From Bacteroidales bacterium M2 (GTDB lineage Bacteria > Bacteroidota > Bacteroidia > Bacteroidales > Muribaculaceae), in NCBI GenBank assembly GCA_001689415.1, contig LUJM01000042.1, forward strand, positions 1-59,947: a DNA stretch of 59,947 nt, given 5' to 3'. A program made the translations under genes and the position numbers. The notes below the pieces were generated by a model. The model saw only the letters and a program-made list of their open reading frames with translations. It searched no databases and was not told where the DNA came from. Positions 28,201 through 35,916 of the stretch are shown piece by piece. How positions within the stretch are numbered: position 1 is the stretch's first letter; every line of letters starts with the position of its first letter.

Positions 28201-29353
28201 ATCTGAATCCGGCGTACCATTCACCGAGATTTCTGTCGAAGACACCGGCATCGGTATGTCGGAAGAAACACTAAGACACATTTTCGACCGCTACTACCGC
28301 GACCACCGTGCAGAAACCCGCCTCGGCACCGGTATAGGCCTCGCACTGGTCTGCAACCTTGTACGCATTCACGAAGGCGAGATTTTCGTAAACAGCGAAC
28401 TCGACCGTGGATCCGTTTTCACATTCAGAATCCACACTGACAGCACCTATCCCGAAGCCGAACGACGCTTACCCTCTCCACAAACGGCAAACAATGAAAC
28501 CAAGCCTGAAACCACAACCGCATCGACCGGCGGCGACGAACGGCCCCTGATTCTGATTGTGGAGGACAACACCGACATCGTAACCTACATAAGCGAATCA
28601 CTATCCGACGACTATAGAATCGTGGCGGTGGCCGACGGTGCCGAAGGCATATCGCAGGCATCCCGCATATTCCCCGACATGATTATCAGCGACATAATGA
28701 TGCCTAAGTTAGATGGCATAAGCATGGTGAAGGCGCTCAAGGAAAATCCCGAAACCGAACACATACCGGTAATCTTCGTAACCGCAAAAATCGCCGACGA
28801 TGCACGTCGTGAAGCATACGAAGCAGGCGCCGACTCATTCATCACCAAACCGTTCTCTGCCGTGATGCTCCGCTCACGCATACGCAACATCTTCGACACT
28901 CGCCGCAGCCTTGCCGGAAGCCTCCTCGCCCAAAATGTGACGGCCAACTCAGCACCGACAGACAAACCCGCACCGACACTGCCCGACGAGAACGTGATTG
29001 TTTCCGAAATGGGACGACGCGACGCCGAATTCATCCTCAAAGTGGAGTCGGTTATAAAAGACCGCATCTCCGACGAAAACCTCGATGTGGCCCTGATTGC
29101 CGACGCTGTCTGCATGAGCCATTCAACACTCTACCGCAAAGTCAAGGCCATCACCGGCCTATCCATTGCGGGACTCATTCGCAAACTGCGTGCTCGCGAA
29201 GCCGCCGTCCTCCTCGAAAACGACCGCTACACCGTATCGGAAATCGCATTTATGGTCGGTATGAGCAATCCCGGCAACTTCCGCCAATGTTTCCGCGAAG
29301 AGTTTGGCACAACGCCATCTGAATACCGCAACTCCCATAGAAAACACCAATAA
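25259..29353 (+). CDS. Hybrid two-component system regulator (HTCS) of the PUL
   Basis: The 1364-residue protein has a signal peptide or N-terminal anchor (to about 22). About 14 Reg_prop beta-propeller repeats follow (GLSNNYVMGIAQDRNGFVWI; GSDGVTDVIVDT...), then a Y_Y_Y domain (about 700-780) and a transmembrane helix (about 788-808). The cytosolic part has a HisKA box 'FFTNITHELRTPLTLILGP' (His near 847), HATPase with 'DNLMSNACKYT', 'DTGIGMS' and 'GTGIGLALV', and a receiver (1096-1210) with Asp in 'IISDIMMPKLDG'. An AraC-type DNA-binding domain (about 1270-1360) ends it. It should sense a periplasmic glycan fragment and activate the divergent PUL. A second in-frame ATG at 25265 is an equally good start. 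Confidence 0.95.
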   Translation: MIMNRQKLFLLLIVLLVAAANVDAARNILRLGFEHGLSNNYVMGIAQDRNGFVWISTESGLNRYDGSSFRVFNKEGQTALSANELNRICADTINNVLWIATQRHGLDRLDCNSYKLQNYAHDGGNPNSIGSDGVTDVIVDTPRRCLWVSTYTDGLDRFDPTTGVFEHFNSRTLPDWPDNQLWCVAIGNNGNVLTGHVGAGFTVLDPERRRVRNFRHIPADPQSLPGNQVRSVLVDSYRNIWVGTDEGLALFDEPSGTFTCFEPDDNGTLGTGAPHNIMHLAETKDGRLWISTENGGVRILDIRNSLGKRSRDVRFKHIGVQPEGFDGTGVSNKTIHSVFEDSFGNIWIGTYGDGLDVIARRDVPFERIHTRSLPLTATFNSVMSLCAIGDTLAAGTDGAGIDLFGPDRLIANIKPSASNLPGDAVISLTADNRGNLWVGTYAGSVAMIDRNLRINDVSAPGMTDVRALCVLRDGRVLAGCGQGVVVYAPDGSIIRTLLYSRGEIDDQWIRTILERPDGNIWIGFFGGGISVYNSDFQRIRSIKSWDGLPSNTVNHLIANPHGGVWAATGDGLTLVNDSVRIDTIIGTRNGLAGPCVRALCYDPDGKLWLSTTSGISSLDTEGSICNYGTPDGVVGGDFYGAAVTSSPDGRISFGSHSGIFSFDPKEFRSDGTIAAPVISSITIYGANPKDSYFEIYSPGKTIKLPYNQNTLRIEFNVLDLSLTSAVDYRYKVDGIGDRWYSATNGAGLYLRNLSPGKYTVTIEAALHNHPDVTATTNLNIVVEPPVWATWWARLIYFIIAAVIAFFAIRFYKKRLSLEYELTLERRNNRHTERLNAERMRFFTNITHELRTPLTLILGPIEDMKADRNMTPANARKLTVIHKSALHLLQLINTILEFRKTETQNCHLKVTNADIALTIANIGRRYSDLNTNSALKIDTDIEHGDYTQWYDPEIITMIVDNLMSNACKYTSSGHVTLRLRHTSESGVPFTEISVEDTGIGMSEETLRHIFDRYYRDHRAETRLGTGIGLALVCNLVRIHEGEIFVNSELDRGSVFTFRIHTDSTYPEAERRLPSPQTANNETKPETTTASTGGDERPLILIVEDNTDIVTYISESLSDDYRIVAVADGAEGISQASRIFPDMIISDIMMPKLDGISMVKALKENPETEHIPVIFVTAKIADDARREAYEAGADSFITKPFSAVMLRSRIRNIFDTRRSLAGSLLAQNVTANSAPTDKPAPTLPDENVIVSEMGRRDAEFILKVESVIKDRISDENLDVALIADAVCMSHSTLYRKVKAITGLSIAGLIRKLRAREAAVLLENDRYTVSEIAFMVGMSNPGNFRQCFREEFGTTPSEYRNSHRKHQ

Positions 29354-29432
29354 TAATCGACCCGAGAATAAGCGACAGAAGCATTTAGTTTGGAGCATGC
29401 CGGGTTATGACCGACGACTTAATTCAATGTGG

Positions 29433-30293
29433 CTATCGGGCCAAGAACTCGGTCAGGCGGGGCAAAGTGCGTTCGGCGGTCTCTCGGCCGATATTGTATA
29501 CATGTGTCATCTTGGCTTTGTTGGTCGACACTCGGCCTATTGGCAGTGGTCGGTCCGGCGCTATGACAAAAGTGTCGCCTCGTTTTATTCCTTCGTCGAC
29601 AAGGCGTAGCTGTGAGTTGTACATCTCATGGCGGCGAGACATTGCATCGGCTATTGCCTTGTGGCGGTGCATGAGCATTCGCCACAACCAACGTGACGAC
29701 GGTTTCTTCACATAATCGCGAGGCTGCGTGAGAATTACCACATTACGCATGTAGCCTATCGAGCGGAAATATGCAAGAGGGATAGAGTCCGAGATGCCAC
29801 CGTCGAGCATCAGTCGGCCGTCATCGACTTTCACAGGCCGCGTCACACCCGGCATCGATGCCGAGGCGCGAAGCCATTCAAGCGATTGGCGGTTCACCTT
29901 GTCCATTCTGTAATAGACCGGCTGCCCGTCGGCGACATCGGTCGCTACGAGATAGAAGGCCATAGGGTTTTGCTCGAAAGTCGGTATGTCGAATATATCG
30001 AGTTGCAGGGGCAGGATGTGATAGGCAAATTCGGCGCCAACAAGGTTGCCACTGGTGACAAGAGAGCGCAAGCCCATATAACGCGGATCTCCGGCATATT
30101 TAAGATTATATCGGAGAACCCGGCCAGGCTGCCGCGACTTATAGTTGCAGCCGAAACTCGAACCGGCTGATACGCCAATGAGCCCGTCAAACTCAATTCC
30201 GTTTTCCATCATGACATCCATCACACCTGCGGTGAAGAGACCTCTCATGGCGCCACCTTCGAGAACAAGTCCGGTTTTTATTGTATCATCCAT
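29433..30293 (-). CDS. Patatin-like phospholipase
   Basis: From the ATG at 30293 the product has 286 residues. 'TGLVLEGGAMRGLFTAGVMDVM' gives the oxyanion loop, 'GLIGVSAGSSFG' the GxSxG nucleophile elbow, and 'LMLDGGISDSIPL' the catalytic Asp in DGG. This is the RssA/YlbK-like bacterial patatin pattern. No signal peptide is present, so it is cytosolic or membrane-associated and hydrolyses an acyl ester. The longer frame to 30401 crosses the -7 box at 30322-30329 and is rejected. Confidence 0.88.
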   Translation of the reverse strand: MDDTIKTGLVLEGGAMRGLFTAGVMDVMMENGIEFDGLIGVSAGSSFGCNYKSRQPGRVLRYNLKYAGDPRYMGLRSLVTSGNLVGAEFAYHILPLQLDIFDIPTFEQNPMAFYLVATDVADGQPVYYRMDKVNRQSLEWLRASASMPGVTRPVKVDDGRLMLDGGISDSIPLAYFRSIGYMRNVVILTQPRDYVKKPSSRWLWRMLMHRHKAIADAMSRRHEMYNSQLRLVDEGIKRGDTFVIAPDRPLPIGRVSTNKAKMTHVYNIGRETAERTLPRLTEFLAR

Positions 30294-30321
30294 CTTTCTT
30301 CTATAGGTCCATTCTTTAATG

Positions 30322-30329
30322 CAAAAGTA
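30322..30329 (-). promoter_or_regulatory. -7 box of the patatin gene
   Basis: Read leftward it is TACTTTTG, a full TAnnTTTG match, giving a leader of about 23 nt before the start at 30293. Confidence 0.55.
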
Positions 30330-30362
30330 AACATAAAAGTTGATACTTTTTATATCGCTCAG

Positions 30363-30394
30363 GTTGGTAATATGAAAAAAAACATGCATCTTTG
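30363..30394 (+). promoter_or_regulatory. Probable promoter of the second immunity-like array
   Basis: GTTG (30363-30366) and CATCTTTG (30387-30394) are 20 nt apart; the -7 box has one mismatch to TAnnTTTG. A leader of about 60 nt leads to the zinc-ribbon gene. Confidence 0.45.
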
Positions 30395-30463
30395 CAGACA
30401 ATATATAGGTTTCACCAACCCGTGTTCTGATCGAACACTCGTCGGTTTATACTTTTAACACAT

Positions 30464-30733
30464 ATGGAAATGAAATTTTGTCAAAGCTGCGGAATGCCAT
30501 TATCAAATGAAATACTTGGCACAAATGCCGACGGCTCAACCAACGAAGATTACTGCATCTACTGCTACAAGGATGGCAAGTTTTTGCAAGATATGACTAT
30601 GGAACAGATGATTGACCACTGCGCTCAGTTCACCGACGAGATAAACAAGAACTCCGGTCAAAACCTTACAGTCGAGCAGATGAAAGAGCAGATGCGCCAA
30701 TTCTTCCCGCATCTCAAACGTTGGAAAAATTAG
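30464..30733 (+). CDS. Small zinc-ribbon protein
   Basis: The 89-residue protein has two CxxC pairs, 'FCQSCGMPL' (Cys6, Cys9) and 'YCIYCYKDGKF' (Cys31, Cys34), separated by 'NADGSTNEDY'. This is the PF12674-type putative zinc-ribbon seen in many Bacteroidetes and Firmicutes. The helical C-terminus 'MKEQMRQFFPHLKRWK' follows. Its ends, without the cysteines, are duplicated at 4558-4626. Role unknown; it may bind nucleic acid or a protein partner. Confidence 0.85.
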   Translation: MEMKFCQSCGMPLSNEILGTNADGSTNEDYCIYCYKDGKFLQDMTMEQMIDHCAQFTDEINKNSGQNLTVEQMKEQMRQFFPHLKRWKN

Positions 30734-30780
30734 ATTAATCGCGTCGCTGTTGATGTTATCTTTTAAGACCTCAACAACAT

Positions 30781-31560
30781 ATGATTAATAAACACTTGAC
30801 ATTACCAAGTCTGAAAAGCAAAAAGCCTCAATACGTACTTGGCACAGAAAACGGCTCTGTTCGCACGTCAAACGTGACCGAAGAAATGATTATTGATGCC
30901 GTTTACGATATTGAAGACCACGAATTCATATATCTTGAGAAATGTGTGCCGGTCGTATTGGACCACTACGCCAAAGCATATTCCATTGATTACTACAAGG
31001 ACAGCAGCATTGCAGTATGTTTCAATGTCAACGGATATATGTTTCGTATGTGGCGGTCGGATGTTGATTGTGATTTGGCCGCTGACATATTGTGCGGCTT
31101 TTTCCATTCGGCCACACTACCCGACATGACAGAATGGCAATGCCAGAAAATCTATCTTGAAGAAGAGGCAGAAGAAGAACAGCTATGTGTAGATGGCGAA
31201 AATTTCCGATACTTCGATTGTCAGGATGTGATTGGCGCATTGGAAAACATCATTGAGGGCAAATCGCGCTGGATGCTTTATGATTTCACAATCGAAAATG
31301 GCGGATATGTCAATATCCGTAGGTGTGATAATGATACCGCTCCCACCGCCGGATACAAAGTTGAATATGTCTGCTGGACAGAGCCGACTCCTACAGGCTT
31401 CAGAGGTATCATTTCTGATGTCGCACTCTTGCGTGATTGGCTGTGGAGTCTGATTAATAGCGAAACATTACCCGACCCTATGGATGAGTGTGTATCGTTT
31501 GATGTCAACAACCACTTTGAGAGACTGGTTTTCAAATTTTTAGATAACGACAACAAATGA
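30781..31560 (+). CDS. Uncharacterised protein with an apparent internal duplication
   Basis: The 259-residue acidic cytosolic protein belongs to no family recognised here. Two segments look related, 'DILCGFFHSATLPDMTEW' (about 100-117) and 'DWLWSLINSETLPDPMDE' (about 223-240), each following a hydrophobic/aromatic block, so the protein may be two divergent copies of one domain. An acidic run (YLEEEAEEEQ) separates them. Its stop overlaps the next gene's start by ATGA. The neighbourhood suggests an immunity-like role (inference only). Confidence 0.65.
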   Translation: MINKHLTLPSLKSKKPQYVLGTENGSVRTSNVTEEMIIDAVYDIEDHEFIYLEKCVPVVLDHYAKAYSIDYYKDSSIAVCFNVNGYMFRMWRSDVDCDLAADILCGFFHSATLPDMTEWQCQKIYLEEEAEEEQLCVDGENFRYFDCQDVIGALENIIEGKSRWMLYDFTIENGGYVNIRRCDNDTAPTAGYKVEYVCWTEPTPTGFRGIISDVALLRDWLWSLINSETLPDPMDECVSFDVNNHFERLVFKFLDNDNK

Positions 31561-33335
31561 AAGGCAAATATAGCGATCCTGTAAAAACGGCAATTGAATT
31601 GATTTGGTCAACTTTCGACCGAGCACAGATACGTCAAGGTTATGCACTACTTACGCAGGCAGCACAACAAGGTGATGCCGATGCGCTTGCTTTCATAGCC
31701 CGTTGTTTTATGGGTGAAGAATTTGTATGGCCGCAAGCCGGATTCAAAACCGATGAAGCCAACGCTTCAAAACTTATGCAAAAGAGCGCAATGATGGGTA
31801 GCGCCACCGGCGTGCTGTGTGCCGCCCGAAGCGGCAACCTTACCCCCTCGGTGGAACGCGGGATGCCGTTTGCCTCGTTTAAAGAAGCGTTTGAGGAAAT
31901 TCTCGGACAAGCCGAACGTGGCGACGCCTTCTGCTGCTACATGATCGGAAATGTGTATTACTGGGGCGACTACCTGCGTGTAGATCCCGACTCTGCCATG
32001 CAATTCAATGACGAAACAGACTACAAGGACTGGATATGGCCGATAGCCAAGGAGTGGTATGAACGCAGCTTCGATGCGGGCCTATGTGCCGGATGGGGCA
32101 ATTACTGCAAGATATACGAATCAGGGCTATGCGAGATTGAGCAGGACACCTTTGAGAAGTACTACCTGAAGCTGGCCGATATATCGCCCGTAATCTGCAC
32201 CAACTACGGCTATTACCTCCGTACTCAGAAAGGCGAAGCTATGGCCGGACTGCTGCGCTACGTCGATGCTGCCCGTAAAGGTGATCCACAAGGTGCCTAT
32301 AACGCCGGACACATATATGAGGCCGGAGAAGAAGTAGAGGAAAATATCGAACTTGCATATCAGCTTTATGAAATGGCAGCAAATGGCGGACTTGCTGCCG
32401 GTCAATTCGAAATGGGATATTACCATTTTGAAGGCTGTGGAGATGACGAACCGGACTATGCCAAGGCTGTGGAATGGTTTGAAAAGGCTTACGAGAACCC
32501 GAAATGCAGCGAAGATACCCGAACACAGACCGCTGCATACCTCGGTCTATGCTATCAAGAGGGACTCGGCGCCATACAGGACGATGATATCGCATTCGAC
32601 TATCTTCATGAAGCCGGTGAGCATCCCTATCACTTGTGGGAATCAATCCAATGCAAGCTACTAACCGCACTCGGCGTAGCATATACCTTCGGTCGCGGCA
32701 CCGAGTCGGATATAGAGTTGGGCTTTCAGTATTTTGAGGATGCCGTCAAGCTCGGTTCGGAGGATGCAAAAGCTTATATCGACTACATAAACTCATCCGA
32801 CTTTGGAACCAACGAGCGAATAGCCGAACAACCTGATACAGCCGTAGACCCCTTCTGGCAGGAGTTGACTGAAAAAATCAGAGATGCGGTTGCAACAGAC
32901 CTGCACGAGATACTTGGCCGGACCGCAGATGAACAAATATACACTGTTGCTCTCGTTACCGATAGTAGCTGCTGTTCGTTATTCCTGGCTTTGAACACTG
33001 TTGAATACCTCAATAATGAAACAGACGAACCGGAAGAGAGCAAATGGCATCCGGATGAATGGGGCTATTCCGACTGTCATGGCAGCAAACTGGTAAACCT
33101 CAGCGCATCGCTGTGGCAAAACCACAATACTTTGCCGGGCGGAGCCTTTTTCTTCAATGCAATGATTTCTGCAATGAAGCAGGTCAAAGAATCAGGAATT
33201 TTCGGAGATCGTACTCAAGAAATCACTTTCTTCATTTCAATAGTAGACGATGAATACGCTGAAAATCTCGAAAACACGTCAGCCGTTACTTTGAACAGCC
33301 CCGAACTGACTGCAGTTTTTTTAGATAGAAACTGA
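31557..33335 (+). CDS. Sel1-repeat protein with C-terminal DUF4303 domain
   Basis: The 592-residue protein has Sel1/TPR-like repeats over the first 410 residues (GYALLTQAAQQGDADALAFIARC; NAGHIYEAGEEVEENIELAYQLYEMAANGGLAAGQFEMGYYHF; LGVAYTFGRGTESDIELGFQYFEDAVKLG). The C-terminal domain (about 435-592: 'FWQELTEKIRDAVATDL', 'YTVALVTDSSCCSLFLALNT', 'WHPDEWGYSDC') matches DUF4303. DUF4303 and SUKH-type domains recur in toxin-immunity loci, while Sel1 repeats give protein binding. No signal peptide is seen. It is translationally coupled to the preceding gene. Confidence 0.8.
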   Translation: MKGKYSDPVKTAIELIWSTFDRAQIRQGYALLTQAAQQGDADALAFIARCFMGEEFVWPQAGFKTDEANASKLMQKSAMMGSATGVLCAARSGNLTPSVERGMPFASFKEAFEEILGQAERGDAFCCYMIGNVYYWGDYLRVDPDSAMQFNDETDYKDWIWPIAKEWYERSFDAGLCAGWGNYCKIYESGLCEIEQDTFEKYYLKLADISPVICTNYGYYLRTQKGEAMAGLLRYVDAARKGDPQGAYNAGHIYEAGEEVEENIELAYQLYEMAANGGLAAGQFEMGYYHFEGCGDDEPDYAKAVEWFEKAYENPKCSEDTRTQTAAYLGLCYQEGLGAIQDDDIAFDYLHEAGEHPYHLWESIQCKLLTALGVAYTFGRGTESDIELGFQYFEDAVKLGSEDAKAYIDYINSSDFGTNERIAEQPDTAVDPFWQELTEKIRDAVATDLHEILGRTADEQIYTVALVTDSSCCSLFLALNTVEYLNNETDEPEESKWHPDEWGYSDCHGSKLVNLSASLWQNHNTLPGGAFFFNAMISAMKQVKESGIFGDRTQEITFFISIVDDEYAENLENTSAVTLNSPELTAVFLDRN

Positions 33336-33347
33336 CAACATCAGATT

Positions 33348-33610
33348 ATGGCATATTATACTGTTTACCGGCCTAAGGATTGGTTGGACGAACTAAGGAA
33401 ATCGGATGACAACGGTCCTATAAAAGTAGTGTTTGGCAGCATCCACACAAGGATGCCGTCAATAGCTTCAATTTCGGTTATCCAAAGAGCAAAGAAAAGC
33501 CTCTACGCATTAATTCTAAAGGTGTCGTGTTGGCTCAAAGCTTGGCTGCTACAAGGCGCTTGTCGAAAGATTCGGCAAAGATGTTTGAAGAGGTGTTTAA
33601 AAACGTTTGA
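33348..33610 (+). pseudogene. Frameshifted small gene remnant
   Basis: Frame 1 reads MAYYTVYRPKDWLDELRKS and on to 'IKVVFGS', then turns to arbitrary sequence. A one-base shift near 33436-33440 opens a second sensible frame, 'QHPHKDAVNSFNFGYPKSKE', then 'LRINSKGVVLAQSLAATRRL' to 'MFEEVFKNV' and a stop at 33608-33610. The two parts read together as one protein of about 87 residues broken by a frameshift, or as a deletion join. The unshifted frame to 33635 ends in low-quality sequence inside the next gene. Family not recognised. Confidence 0.65.
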
Positions 33611-33612
33611 GT

Positions 33613-34731
33613 ATGACTCCCAAAAACGTCCTTGACATACACAACCGCAATGACTTCCGAAATTGGTTGATTAAAAATAGTGCGACTGAAAAAGAGTGTT
33701 GGATTGCGGTAAAAAGAGGAAAAACACCTCCTGCTGACGCTTTGTGGTATCTCGATGCTGTTGAAGAGGCTTTATGCTTTGGCTGGATAGATTCAACCGT
33801 TAAGAATGTCGAAGGTGTCACGCTTCAACGTTTTGGACCACGAACAAAATCAGGAAGGTGGACTGAGCTGAACAAGGAACGTTGTCGCCGTCTTGATCGT
33901 CTCGGGTTGATGACCGACAAAGGTCGTGCGGCATGCCCCGATCTCGAAGCTGATTTTGTGATTATTCCTGAAATAGTTGAAGTATTCAGCGCCAATACTA
34001 CTGCGTGGAACAACTTCAAGGCTTTTCCAAGCCTGTACCAACGAGTACGTATCGACAATATCCAACGTAACAAGGCCAATAAGGAGTTGTTTGACAGCAG
34101 ACTCCATAAGCTTATCGAGGCAAGCGAACGAGGTAATATGATAGGCGACTGGCACGACTGCGGCAGACTTCTGAATTATAAGCCGGTGAACGATAATCTG
34201 AAAAACATGACTTTGGAGGAACTATGGGAGTTATTTCCCATAGTCCTTTGTCCACACAGCCGGCTATGGAAGTATCGGGCTCTTGAGGAAATTGAGTGGC
34301 TATCAGATTTACTCGCTGTATTTCAACCCATAATCAATCACATAGGCAGCACGGCTATTCCCGATATTCTGGCTAAACCGATTATCGATATTCTTGTAGA
34401 ACTTTCCCCAAGCATTGAGTGGCCCTCGGTTAAAGAAATTATGGAAACTAACGGCTACATCTGTATGTCGGAATCAGACAGCCGAATAAGTTTCAACAAA
34501 GGCTATACTCCAGCCGGATATGCCGACCGAGTTTTCCATATCCATTTTCACAGAATCGGAGACAACGACGAGATTCGTTTCCGCGATTATCTGATTGAGC
34601 ATCCCGAAGTAGCTAAAGAGTACGAGCTATTGAAACAATCACTCCTGCCAAAATACAAAAACGACCGCGACGGATATACCGATTCAAAGACAATGTTTAT
34701 ACAATCTATTTTACAGCTTGCAAAACAATAA
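33613..34731 (+). CDS. YdeI-like / GrpB fusion protein
   Basis: The 372-residue protein joins two families. Residues 1-190 ('DFRNWLIKNSATEKECWIAVKRGK', 'ALWYLDAVEEALCFGWIDSTV', 'RFGPRTKSGRWTELNKERCRRL') match YdeI/OmpD-associated proteins, noted for bacteriocin tolerance. Residues 197-372 match GrpB/UPF0157, a nucleotidyltransferase-fold family, with 'INHIGSTAIPDILAKPIIDILVEL' and 'VFHIHFHRIG'. The start at 33613 is preferred over TTG 33607, which overlaps the previous stop. The 3' end is partly repeated after the toxin-antitoxin pair at 36741-36799. Confidence 0.8.
   Translation: MTPKNVLDIHNRNDFRNWLIKNSATEKECWIAVKRGKTPPADALWYLDAVEEALCFGWIDSTVKNVEGVTLQRFGPRTKSGRWTELNKERCRRLDRLGLMTDKGRAACPDLEADFVIIPEIVEVFSANTTAWNNFKAFPSLYQRVRIDNIQRNKANKELFDSRLHKLIEASERGNMIGDWHDCGRLLNYKPVNDNLKNMTLEELWELFPIVLCPHSRLWKYRALEEIEWLSDLLAVFQPIINHIGSTAIPDILAKPIIDILVELSPSIEWPSVKEIMETNGYICMSESDSRISFNKGYTPAGYADRVFHIHFHRIGDNDEIRFRDYLIEHPEVAKEYELLKQSLLPKYKNDRDGYTDSKTMFIQSILQLAKQ
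34624..34682 (+). repeat. Direct repeat copy 1 (GrpB 3' end)
   Basis: This 59-bp segment, coding for 'ELLKQSLLPKYKNDRDGYT', recurs at 36741-36799 with 56 of 59 bases identical. The two copies bracket the AbiEi/AbiEii pair. Confidence 0.85.
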
Positions 34732-34745
34732 CACGCTTAAGCGTG
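34732..34745. repeat. 14-bp perfect palindrome after the fusion gene
   Basis: CACGCTTAAGCGTG is self-complementary and begins immediately after the stop codon of the YdeI-GrpB gene. It has no T-run. It may be a protein site or an element boundary. Confidence 0.4.
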
Positions 34746-34783
34746 ACCAAAGTTGCCTATCGTCCAATCACATCGCCCACAAC

Positions 34784-34915
34784 TGTTCAATAAATTACTA
34801 ATGTTCAATCTCATTGAACAAAACAATATTTTTGAACAAAATATTTGGAAATGCCACTATTGTTCATTAAATTTGCAGTGTTCAATACAATTGAACACCA
34901 TTGATTAATTGAACA
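34784..34915 (+). promoter_or_regulatory. Promoter and TGTTCAAT operators of the toxin-antitoxin operon
   Basis: A consensus promoter, TTTG (34844-34847), 20 nt, TAAATTTG (34868-34875), is flanked by two perfect dyads TGTTCAAT-N3-ATTGAACA at 34802-34820 and 34879-34897. Further half-sites lie at 34784, 34831, 34861 and 34908. The downstream dyad covers the expected transcript start near 34882. AbiEi antitoxins are known to repress their own operons by binding paired inverted repeats, so these are the likely operators. Confidence 0.85.
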
Positions 34916-34917
34916 AG

Positions 34918-35916
34918 ATGGGCAATCAAGAGATATTAAACAGAGCTGTTGCCGCGTTAAACAACAATTTGTATCGAGATAAAGCAACGATTGATTACGT
35001 TGGCGACATTCCCTATCTGACAGTGATGGGGAAACGATTTGTATGTATAGTAGAGCCTAATCTGACGCTTGGAATGATGGTGGATAAGATTCCCAACGAT
35101 TACAAGCAACCGGATAAGGATGTGCGATGCCTTTATGTCACAATCAATGCGACTCCGAAGATGTTGGAGGTAGCAAAACTTCCGGATATAAACATTCTTG
35201 ACTGTGCCGGAAACTGCAACATCCAGTATCAACAGAAGAATGGCAATATCGTGTTTATGATAGTCAACAAAGGGGAAAAGCCTGTTGAGTACATTACCGC
35301 CAAAGCATATCCGATTTTTCTGGAGAAGGGTTTGAAAGTCATTTTCTATCTGCTTCTGGATAAGAAAAATGTCGGAAGACCTTACCGTGAGATTATGGAT
35401 GCGACAGAAGTAGCAATCGGTACTGTCAAAAATATTATTGACGGCTTGATATATCAGCAATTTGTTCGTGTTGAGAATAACAAACGCTTTCTCATAAATA
35501 CAGATCGGCTTCTGATGCTTTGGGCTACAAATTACGGACAGAACCTTAAACCCAAGCTCATTCAGACCCGATTCACATTCCGTAATGAGGAAAATCGCAG
35601 GAATTGGGAAAAATTAGTATTGCCCGCAGGAATGGTTTGGGGAGGCGAAACTGCCGCCGCACTGACTGACGAATTTATAACTCCGGGCGAGTTTACAATA
35701 TATACCGACGCCCCTGCTGCCACTCTTATGAAAACAGGAGCTGTAATTCCTGATGCGGATGGCGAGATTGCAGTGTATCAAAAATTTTGGACTGGAACGG
35801 ATGTAAGAACTGTTCCTGCCGCACTTATTTACTCGGATTTAATGGATACCGCCAATGGGCGTTGCATTGAAGCTGCTCAAAAGATAAAAGAAAATGAGCT
35901 TAAATATCTCCTCTGA
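34918..35916 (+). CDS. AbiEi family type IV antitoxin
   Basis: The 332-residue protein starts at the ATG at 34918; the TTG at 34909 lies inside an operator half-site. The central 'NILDCAGNCNIQYQQKNGNIVFMIVNKGEK' matches the 'DxAGNxxI' stretch of AbiEi-type antitoxins. 'YREIMDATEVAIGTVKNIIDGLIYQQFVRVENNKRFLIN' (about 155-193) is a winged helix. The family blocks its nucleotidyltransferase toxin without stable complex formation and represses its own promoter. The layout differs from classic AbiEi in having the winged helix in the middle, as in the COG4861-like group (from memory). It overlaps the toxin gene by 23 nt. Confidence 0.82.
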   Translation: MGNQEILNRAVAALNNNLYRDKATIDYVGDIPYLTVMGKRFVCIVEPNLTLGMMVDKIPNDYKQPDKDVRCLYVTINATPKMLEVAKLPDINILDCAGNCNIQYQQKNGNIVFMIVNKGEKPVEYITAKAYPIFLEKGLKVIFYLLLDKKNVGRPYREIMDATEVAIGTVKNIIDGLIYQQFVRVENNKRFLINTDRLLMLWATNYGQNLKPKLIQTRFTFRNEENRRNWEKLVLPAGMVWGGETAAALTDEFITPGEFTIYTDAPAATLMKTGAVIPDADGEIAVYQKFWTGTDVRTVPAALIYSDLMDTANGRCIEAAQKIKENELKYLL

